From contig JAPMXV010000011.1 of NCBI GenBank assembly GCA_026936335.1, forward strand, positions 62,001 through 126,000: 64,000 bases of DNA, in the 5' to 3' direction. The notes beneath the pieces are model-generated. The model saw only the letters and a program-made list of their open reading frames with translations, searched no databases and was not told the DNA's origin. This DNA comes from Mantamonas sphyraenae (lineage: Eukaryota > CRuMs > Mantamonadidae). Positions 57,361-64,000 of the stretch are shown piece after piece; position 1 is the stretch's first letter, and each line of letters begins with the position of its first letter. A program made the translations under genes and the position numbers.

Positions 57361-58134
57361 ATGGTCGAAACGCACACGCCGACTCAGCTGGAGCTTGTTT
57401 ACAGGCCGAGGCTGATGTGGGCAACAAGCGGGGTGTTTGGAGCATTCGCCCTGCTTTGCTTCGGGCTGGCGACGGGCCAGCAATACAAGGGGCCGCCGGA
57501 GTTCCTGAACACCCTCGGGGTGTGTTTAATGATTATTGCCGTGACCATCATGTGGTTTATGGGACGCACGGACGTGTTTAGCGCGGACAAGAACACAGGG
57601 GTCATTCGCATCCACACCCACTTTCTTTCGCTCTTCAAATCGCGCTCGGAGCTGAAACACATCGATGACGTGCAGGACGTGGTCATCGAACGCCTGGACC
57701 TCATGTCCCATCGCAAGGACAAGAGCACGGCCACCATGGAGGCGCAAAACCTGAACGGCGACCCGGCGTACCGCGTGGCTCTGCAGATGAACCACGGCGG
57801 AGGAAGTGCGCCCGTGCTCCTCACACGCTCCTTTGTGGGAGGCACCTGCGACCCAGGACTGGCTGCCGATGACGTCGAGGTCTACCTGCGCACCTTTCTC
57901 GAGCTGGAAGCCTCGGCCTTTGACGGCAACGACCGCGACGAGGCCAACGAGCAGATGGAACATGTGCGTGACGAGTTGGGTGCTTCCCAGGCCGCAAAGA
58001 AGGCCTGGCATGCAAGTGACGATCCCTCGCCCTTTGATGTGGACTACAGCGCAGGCAGCAGCTCAGACCTCGCTGGCAGCATGTTGGCGGAGCTGGAGGA
58101 CGATGACGACAGTGACGATGCCGAGTTTGTGTGA
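57361..58134 (+). CDS. Two-TM membrane protein with cytosolic domain, family unknown
   Basis: A single open frame of 257 residues from ATG 57361; an in-frame ATG at 57328 would add 11 residues. Two hydrophobic helices at about 22-40 and 49-66 (TSGVFGAFALLCFGLATG and LGVCLMIIAVTIMWFMG) form a hairpin. A soluble domain of about 130 residues follows, with a pleckstrin-like alternation (RIHTHFLSLFKSRSELKHID, DVQDVVIERLD). The tail is acidic (LEDDDDSDDAEF). I do not recognise the family. Small two-TM proteins of this shape occur in organelle assembly factors, but nothing here fixes a role. Confidence 0.75.
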   Translation: MVETHTPTQLELVYRPRLMWATSGVFGAFALLCFGLATGQQYKGPPEFLNTLGVCLMIIAVTIMWFMGRTDVFSADKNTGVIRIHTHFLSLFKSRSELKHIDDVQDVVIERLDLMSHRKDKSTATMEAQNLNGDPAYRVALQMNHGGGSAPVLLTRSFVGGTCDPGLAADDVEVYLRTFLELEASAFDGNDRDEANEQMEHVRDELGASQAAKKAWHASDDPSPFDVDYSAGSSSDLAGSMLAELEDDDDSDDAEFV

Positions 58135-58232
58135 TGAGGGGCAGATGGGTATGGCCGATGGGGGCCGGGGGGGGAAGGGGGATGGAGGGGGGGATGGACG
58201 GACGGCCAGCAGCAGGCAGGCACAGAAGGCGT

Positions 58233-61200
58233 TTAGTCGGTTTTGGCGTCACCACCCATCGGTGCGTCTTCGACAGGGTACACGTTGCGTGTGAGCGGTG
58301 TGGTGAGGGCGTACAAAAGAGGTATAAAGATGCACTGGGCGTTGAGGATGCCAAAGTGACTGATTGAGACGCCAATCTCTTTCCAGGAGCCTTCGTCGCG
58401 CACGAGGAAGAAAAACGTGAGGGTCATGACGTCGAGGATGGCCAACATGAGGAGAATGAGAGCACCAGAGGGTAGGCGGATGCGTGTGACGAGCATGCGA
58501 AAGGCAACCACCACAATAATGAAGGGAATGAGGATCTTCCACATGAGCATGGCGCCCATGAGGAATGGATCAAACACGGTGGTGAAGCGGTATGTGCTGC
58601 TGATCTCAAAGCTGCTGAGGGAGGCCACGTTGCCCGTGCCGAAAAAGGCGAGGTTGATGTACAGCACAAAGAGCAGGGCGGTGAACACATCGAGGGCGTC
58701 CATGGGCCTGCCTTTGGGTGGGGGTTGGCCGTTGGGGCCGCCATCGAAGCGCAGGAAGGCCAGGTGATCGGTGAATGAGTACAGATTGGCAGCGAGGAGG
58801 GCGACAAAGATGGCTTCAAAGTTGATGCTGAGGAGGACGAAGGAGGGTGCGAGACCAGCCACAATGCCTTGGAAGCGGCTGGGCTGGTCGCAGCGCGAGA
58901 AGAAGGGAAGGGTGTAGGAAAAGGCAAAGAGGGACCATGCGGCGAGTTGGTTGATGCGCGGGAGGCCCTGCTTGGCAGCCAGCGAGTGATCGGTGGCAAA
59001 GACAATGATTGCAGCGAGGGCGGTGGCAGCCAATTGGGTCCAGAGCAGTGGCTGAGGCGGAAGCGAGTCGCCTGCAAGGTGGTAGACGAGGAGCAGAAGC
59101 GCAAGGACACCCAATGCAATGAAAACGGGCGATTCGCCGCGGTCGACGGGAATGACCGGGAACACGCAGATGAGGAGGAAGGAAAACACGGCTTGGATGC
59201 TTGCGCCTGGAACATGTCGCCACTTGATGGTGGAGAGGACCCAGACGGCGAGGAGGACGAGGAGGACGGAGAAGGCCACCCGGTTGGAGTACCCGTACAC
59301 CATGGTTTGCAGGAGGGCAAACAGGAGCAGAAGACCCACGGCAGCTTCCACCATGGCCACGGTGGAGGAGGTGAGTGCAGCCAGCAGACGCGAACGGGCG
59401 GCCGATTGTGCAGCCACGCCGGTCCAGAAGAGGCAGGGGAACAGCCAGTAGGCGTAGTACATGGGTGGACTCGACTCGGCCCACAGGAAACCAGCACCGA
59501 CGAGGAACACAGCCACGCCGTGGGTGTAGGGTGGGTGGGTGGCATCACCATTCTGCCGGGGTTGTTGGGGTGTGTTGTTGATGGCGGGTGTTGTCGTCGT
59601 GGTCATCGTCGCGAATGCCATCGGCAAACTCGGCCACGACAAAGAGGGCGACGTAGGCCATCCAACCGAGGTAGCCCAATACAACCATGGTCATGAGAAA
59701 AGGCCAATCGTACGTTTGGTAGTATCGGAGGGCCTGCAGGGCGGTGCGAATGAGCTTGATGCTGGCCTGGTGGGCCTGATCGTACACGCCATTGTGCAGG
59801 TGAGTGCGAATGATGTCCAACTGCTGCCTCTGAGCCTCTGTGTCGCCCAAGGGACCGTAGGGAACAAAACGCAACGCAGTGTGGGCCTTGAGTTGTGCTT
59901 TGCGTTGGACCTGGGCCAGAATCTGCTGGGCGTTGGTGAAGAGATGCCATGCGGGATGTCCAGTTGCTTCAGGGTTGCTGTCGTCCAGATAGGCTGTGGG
60001 CAGGACGCCAACCGAGTTGGCAGGCAGGGGAATGCCCAGCAGGGTGCTCATGAGCGGTGCCACATCGGCCTGCTGCACGTCGTGCCGTTGCAAGTGATTG
60101 ACATTCCAATGGGGCGGTGAGATGGGCCACGGGGAATGGGCATCGGCGTCGACGTCGCCGTCGTTTGCGGCACGCATGCCCAACGATCCGGCGGTGGTCG
60201 TGACAAGGGGCCTGCGACGCGGGCCTGCGATTCCTGCGCCCCAACACACCAGCGGCGTCTCTGTGTTTGCCGTTTCGCCGTCGCCATGGGACCCTTTGTT
60301 GCTCATGCCATGGTCTGCGGTGAACACATAGGCAGTGCGTGCGTCGTGGTTGTAAAACTGCTCGATGCGTGTGTACAGCTTGCGAATGCCCTCGTCCACC
60401 ACTCCCAGATTGGCGTAGTACTCCTGGGAGTAAGGACGGAAGGCATGGCCGGCCGTGTCGATGCCCAACAAGTGAAGGAACAAAACAATGCCCTCATGGC
60501 GTAGCATACGGTCCAACGTTGCGTTGCGGCTGGCGTTGTCAAACAGTTGGTTGACCTTGTCAAACACCCACGTGTCCAGCCGTGTGGTGTCTCGTCCATA
60601 GTCTTCCTGTTCGGCTCCGTACATGAAGGCCTCGACTTGGGGCGAGGAATCGGCAAACATGGGCAGGATGTCCGGCGAACCAAACGTCCAGGCATGCCAT
60701 GTCTGGTTCAACACCGAATCAAACTCCACTGGGTTGGATTGCCATCCTGTGACAGGGCATGGCATACGCACAGGGGGAAGGAGAGAAGCAGCGAGGGAGC
60801 GACAGACGCGAGTGAGTGAACGTTGCCGGATGTTGGGCGTTGGCGGGGGTGGGAACGATGGGGGCTCTTGCTCGCAAAACAAACCTTTGGTGACGGCACT
60901 GACGTCTTCATAGAAGCCAGCAATGAGGGCCACGTGCCCCGGGCGTGATTCTGTGGGCACACGAGTGTGGGAGACGCCAAAGGTGCCGTTTGAGCGCAGG
61001 ACGGCGTTGAGAAAAGTAGCCCGATTGTCTGTAGGGGCCTGTGGGCTGTGTGCAGAACCGGCAGGCATTGGATGCACGGATTCGTGTTCAAAGAACTTGT
61101 CCGCACGCAAACCGTCGGCAACCATGAGTACAAGACGCCGTGCAGGGGGTGGGGCGTGCTTTGCGTCGCTGCGGAAGTGAGGCATTCCGTGGACCAAGGG

Positions 61201-61332
61201 CGAGCGGAAGTAGATGTCAAAGATGCTCAGCATGGCAACCAGGTGGAACAGTACGCCCACCAGGAGCAGCAGCGCCACACGGCGGTTTGTGGAAGAGGCC
61301 ATGGGTTGGTGGAGCCAGGGAATCCTCCTCAT
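58233..61332 (-). CDS. PIGN: GPI ethanolamine phosphate transferase 1 (PIG-N/Mcd4; one frame break)
   Basis: Exons 61332-60885 and 60746-58233 (intron 60747-60884) give about 986 residues (human 931) after removing one extra base. An N-terminal signal anchor (VALLLLVGVLFHLVAMLSIF) leads to a lumenal phosphodiesterase domain: LVLMVADGLRADKF, ESRPGHVALIAGFYEDVSAV, WQSNPVEFDSVLNQTW, GSPDILPMF, LHLLGIDTAGHAFRPYS and FTADHGMSNKGSHGDG. These hold the metal-binding Asp and His residues of alkaline-phosphatase-like enzymes. The C-terminal half has about a dozen membrane helices with FFGTGNVASLSSFEISS and PFLMGAMLMWKILIPF. It adds ethanolamine phosphate to the first mannose of GPI in the ER. The frame changes between about 59560 and 59630, in a Thr/Pro-rich loop, and needs one base removed. 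ATG 61302 is an alternative start. Confidence 0.93.
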
Positions 61333-61521
61333 CGCTCCACCTCCGTGCCCGTCTGCAGGGTGGGATTGAGAGACTGACAGAGAGACCATGGGTGGGTGGT
61401 GGAGAGGGATTTGGGGAGTGTGCTGGTGTGCGTGTGCATGCGAGGGTTGCACTTCGACTCTCCCGGATGGGTTTGCGCAGTGGCAGGCATCCGAACTCGA
61501 AGAATTCTGAGAAGGAAGCAA

Positions 61522-62475
61522 ATGACAACGCAACAAGTTGAACAAGTGGAGTGTGTGTCCCTCATCGGGGACGTCAAGGCGCAAATGGCAGCCAACAAGA
61601 AGTGGGTGGAGGGTGTGGAGCACCCTGTGTTGATTCTGTTTGATCTGAACCAGACACTGTGGGTGCGGGAGCTGAAGAAGCTGAAGGGGTGCACACACGC
61701 GTTCAAGACGGGTGGCAAGAAGTCGCGCTTTGTGTACGTGCGACCCAACGCGGTGCACATGCTTGCACGGCTTGTGAGCAACCGACGTGTGGTGGTGGGT
61801 TGCATGACGAGCATGGCTGTGCGCAACAGCGAGACGGCCCTGTCGCGTTTGTTGTCCGTCGTGGCGCAACACGACGCCTGCGAGGTGACGGAGGAGGACA
61901 TCCGCTCTCGATTCCTCCTCTTCTGTCAGGAATACTTCCACACCAATTGTGCGGACTTTTACAAGGGCTGCAAGGGCACCGAGCTTGGCGACCGCTTTGT
62001 GGCCGTGTACAACGCGACAAACGAACGACCCATGGAGCACCAGTGTGTGCGCAATCTGGAGGCTGTGTTGGACAGTGTGCAGGTGTCGCATCTGGGTCTG
62101 ACGATGGACGACCTGGTGTTGGTGGAGAACGATCCGTTCAAGGTGGTCCATGTGGACCCCACCAATGTCATCCTGGTCAACTCGTGGGACGACAAGCGTG
62201 TGTTGGACCACCAGGAGGCTGTGGATGGAGGAAGTGAGCTCGACCGTACCCTGTTTGACCTGGAAGAGTATCTGACGGCGCTCGTGGACTCCGATTCCTC
62301 CCTCACCCTGGCACAGGCACGTGCACAGCTGGAGTGGGTGACACCCGACGATGTGTTCTCGCTCACATCGGCCGTAGACGACGAATTGGCCGAAGACGTG
62401 CACTCTGGCAGGGACAAGGATGCACAAGAGGAAGCCGAACTCGCTGCCAAGCTGGGCAACGTCCAACTGGAGTGA
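61522..62475 (+). CDS. HAD-superfamily (FCP/NIF-like) protein, probably inactive
   Basis: A single open frame of 317 residues from ATG 61522. A HAD fold of the NIF/FCP type is suggested by VLILFDLNQTLW (motif I, residues 41-45), VYVRPNAVHMLARLVSN, VVVGCMTSM (motif II Thr/Ser, 96-97) and LVLVENDPFKVVHVDPTN (motif IV region). Motif I normally reads DxDxT; here the second Asp is Asn43 (DLNQT), so the general acid is missing, and motif IV has END for the usual DN. That predicts a non-catalytic or altered phosphatase. The C-terminus is acidic and helical. It shares a 189-bp divergent region with PIG-N. Confidence 0.75.
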   Translation: MTTQQVEQVECVSLIGDVKAQMAANKKWVEGVEHPVLILFDLNQTLWVRELKKLKGCTHAFKTGGKKSRFVYVRPNAVHMLARLVSNRRVVVGCMTSMAVRNSETALSRLLSVVAQHDACEVTEEDIRSRFLLFCQEYFHTNCADFYKGCKGTELGDRFVAVYNATNERPMEHQCVRNLEAVLDSVQVSHLGLTMDDLVLVENDPFKVVHVDPTNVILVNSWDDKRVLDHQEAVDGGSELDRTLFDLEEYLTALVDSDSSLTLAQARAQLEWVTPDDVFSLTSAVDDELAEDVHSGRDKDAQEEAELAAKLGNVQLE

Positions 62476-62561
62476 GAGAGAGTGAGAGAGAGGGAGGGAG
62501 TGACAGAAGGATGGAGATACAATGTAAAATACAACGAGGCAGGACACACGAGACATTGGGG

Positions 62562-63272
62562 TCACTCTTTCGCTTGTTTGGCGGCTGCGGAGGGCTTTGA
62601 AGCTGGGTTGCGAAGACCGGGAATGAAGCGGCCCCACATGCGCAAGAGGACCTGTTTGAAGAAATGATGACGTCCTCCGAGAGTGCCAACGGTCATGAGG
62701 ATGACCGAGTAGATGGGTGTGATGATGCCGACGTAGGCGAGGCGGTAGGACCAGGGACCCTCGGCAAGGGTACCCTGGAGACCGAGGACGTCATGGAGCA
62801 TGGGCTTGGCAAACACCATGGTGGAGCTGCCAGTGATGCCAAACAGGATGCAGATCCAAATCTTGTCAGCCCACCATTGGGAGCTCCAACGAGTGTACTC
62901 GGGGGTGGGGGCGAGCCAGCGCTGGACGAGGGAGCGAGTCGCTGGCGGGGCAGATTCAGAGCTCATCAGACGCAACGAGGAGACGAGTGGAGATTGGATG
63001 GACGACTTGAGTGAGCACACACGGGTCACAGGCGTGCCAATACGAGAGCAGGATTCCGGAAGCAAGACCGGGCGTGGGATGCGAGCGAATGCGCAGGTGG
63101 CGGACGAGGCCGAAGAGGAAGAGGTGGAGGCGGAACGGCTCAGGTGAGTGTGGACAGCCTGAGTGCCGGAGCTGGGGAAGCGGCGTGCACAGTGGGAGTT
63201 GGCGGAGCGAAGCACAACCAGAGCAGTGGCAGCCGAGGTTGGATGGAGAGGAGCACGAACGCGCGAGAACAT
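62562..63272 (-). CDS. Mitochondrial membrane protein, DUF6787-like
   Basis: A single open frame of 236 residues from ATG 63272. The N-terminus (residues 1-100) is rich in Arg, Ser and Ala without acids, as expected for a mitochondrial targeting sequence. The C-terminal half holds WWADKIWICILFGITGSSTM, AKPMLHDVLGLQGTLAEGPW, a second helix YVGIITPIYSVILMTVGTL and GGRHHFFKQVLLRMWGRF, giving two membrane helices. This resembles the small conserved domain of unknown function found in mitochondrial and bacterial inner-membrane proteins. No enzymatic role can be given. The gene lies 110 bp downstream of the Mcm10-like gene, same strand. Confidence 0.75.
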   Translation of the reverse strand: MFSRVRAPLHPTSAATALVVLRSANSHCARRFPSSGTQAVHTHLSRSASTSSSSASSATCAFARIPRPVLLPESCSRIGTPVTRVCSLKSSIQSPLVSSLRLMSSESAPPATRSLVQRWLAPTPEYTRWSSQWWADKIWICILFGITGSSTMVFAKPMLHDVLGLQGTLAEGPWSYRLAYVGIITPIYSVILMTVGTLGGRHHFFKQVLLRMWGRFIPGLRNPASKPSAAAKQAKE

Positions 63273-63382
63273 TCAGAGGTGGCCGTCACGGCGCACACGT
63301 GTGGATTTTGTTCCGTTCCACCACCCCTCGCATACACTCATGACGAGGACACCACATGCAACATGGATCTCCTCTCGCTCGC

Positions 63383-64000
63383 TCACAAATCCTCTCCGCG
63401 TGTGCTGAGATCGCTCATGTTGCCCAGGAACATGCGTGTTCCTCGCTTCGCGTCACGATGATCGCGCGACCATGTGCGTGAGCAGGGTAGCCACTGGTTG
63501 CTTGTGCACTTGGAACACACGTCGAGGGGCACGCGTCGATTGACCACACGCGTGGTGTTGTTGCACTTTCCGCAGCGGAACCAACGCACAGTGACCTCCA
63601 CATAGTGCAGTTGCGTCGGGTGCTGGCTGTTGCACAGGCTGGCCGACACCTGTGATTTGTACATGTACTTGTTGACACAGGCACGGCAGTGGTACATCCA
63701 CTGTGTCTGCTTGTGCATCTCCTGCTCCTGGCCATCCTCCCCACCACCGCCTCCGCTTCCGCCCTGTTCGCTGCGTTTCTCCTTGGCCTGCATGTACTGT
63801 AGGCCCAGCTCCAGTTCCGCGTCCTTCCACGTGTCCACCTCCAGGTGCAGCACAGACTTGCGTGCGCGTACGGCGTCTGCCTGCTCAGTGCTGAGCTTGG
63901 GGATGATGTTGAGAAGCCTTGGCGGTTCGTTCTGTGAGCCCGACGATGATGACGATGAAGATGAGGATGAGGATGAGGATGACGTCAGAGCTGACCTGTC
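63383..64000 (-). CDS. MCM10: Mcm10-like replication factor, C-terminal part
   Basis: The frame is open to the window edge, so the 5' part is missing; about 205 residues are present. After a Ser run and LLNIIPKLSTEQADAVRARK comes a helix, a Gly linker, and a cysteine/histidine zinc region: WMYHCRACVNKYMYKS, LCNSQHPTQLHYVEVTVRWF, CGKCNN and CSKCTSNQW. The order CxxC, H/C, RWF-CxxC, P-x-CxxC-W follows the C-terminal zinc ribbon of Mcm10, whose human version has RFFKCPCGN and HCSNCGLYKWER. Mcm10 activates the CMG helicase at replication origins. The assignment rests on this one domain. Confidence 0.68.
   Translation of the reverse strand, partial: DRSALTSSSSSSSSSSSSSSGSQNEPPRLLNIIPKLSTEQADAVRARKSVLHLEVDTWKDAELELGLQYMQAKEKRSEQGGSGGGGGEDGQEQEMHKQTQWMYHCRACVNKYMYKSQVSASLCNSQHPTQLHYVEVTVRWFRCGKCNNTTRVVNRRVPLDVCSKCTSNQWLPCSRTWSRDHRDAKRGTRMFLGNMSDLSTRGEDL

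Overview
The window is a gene-dense, GC-rich stretch of nuclear DNA from a microbial eukaryote. I count 26 protein genes in 64 kb. Introns are short (about 74-370 nt), with GT..AG ends and donors such as GTAAGT, GTACGT and GTGAGT. Many 3' splice sites sit directly after a (CA)n run. Intergenic gaps are often under 150 bp and convergent genes nearly touch. Gene content (a voltage-sensing phosphatase, a LisH-type RasGEF, a Roco protein, a class I myosin with TH1 and SH3, and a deiodinase-like selenoprotein) suggests an amoebozoan, obazoan or related free-living protist. The species cannot be named from this sequence. TAA, TAG and TGA all serve as stops, and one TGA is predicted to encode selenocysteine.

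Layout. 1-3.5 kb: partial coiled-coil protein. 3.4-5.2 kb (minus): voltage-sensing phosphatase, divergent from a Pus1-type pseudouridine synthase (5.4-6.9 kb). 7.2-10.2 kb (minus): deiodinase-like selenoprotein with a SECIS candidate, then a secreted thioredoxin-Erv sulfhydryl oxidase. 10.3-17 kb: proteasome Rpn5, an orphan nuclear-looking protein and a LisH RasGEF. 17.1-18.8 kb (minus): orphan acidic protein. 19-22.5 kb: ankyrin protein and ribosome biogenesis factor Kri1. 22.5-26.1 kb (minus): F-box/LRR protein and a YeeE/YedE-type transporter. 26.2-31.3 kb: PB1 protein and myosin I. 31.4-33.5 kb (minus): divergent TFIIB-like factor.

33.6-47.4 kb is the most unusual part. Two very large genes are transcribed divergently from a 160-bp gap, and both carry the same subtilase-like domain near the N-terminus. 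One continues into a multi-pass membrane protein (about 2,240 residues). The other continues into ankyrin, leucine-rich, degenerate Roc and COR domains (about 2,160 residues). This resembles an NLR/Roco-style sensor with a protease-like head and a membrane-anchored paralogous partner. I know of no described system with this layout, but its function is inference.

47.4-64 kb: Yos1/IER3IP1, an unidentified giant helical protein (about 2,457 residues), RTRAF/hCLE, a two-TM protein, the GPI ethanolamine-phosphate transferase PIG-N, an inactive-looking HAD protein, a mitochondrial DUF6787-like membrane protein and the C-terminus of an Mcm10-like replication factor.

Several conserved housekeeping genes carry a single-base frame break. 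Six of the seven are explained by one missing base, often inside a short G run. They look like consensus errors rather than pseudogenes. Exon coordinates are my own splice calls from GT/AG, phase and homology, with no transcript support.
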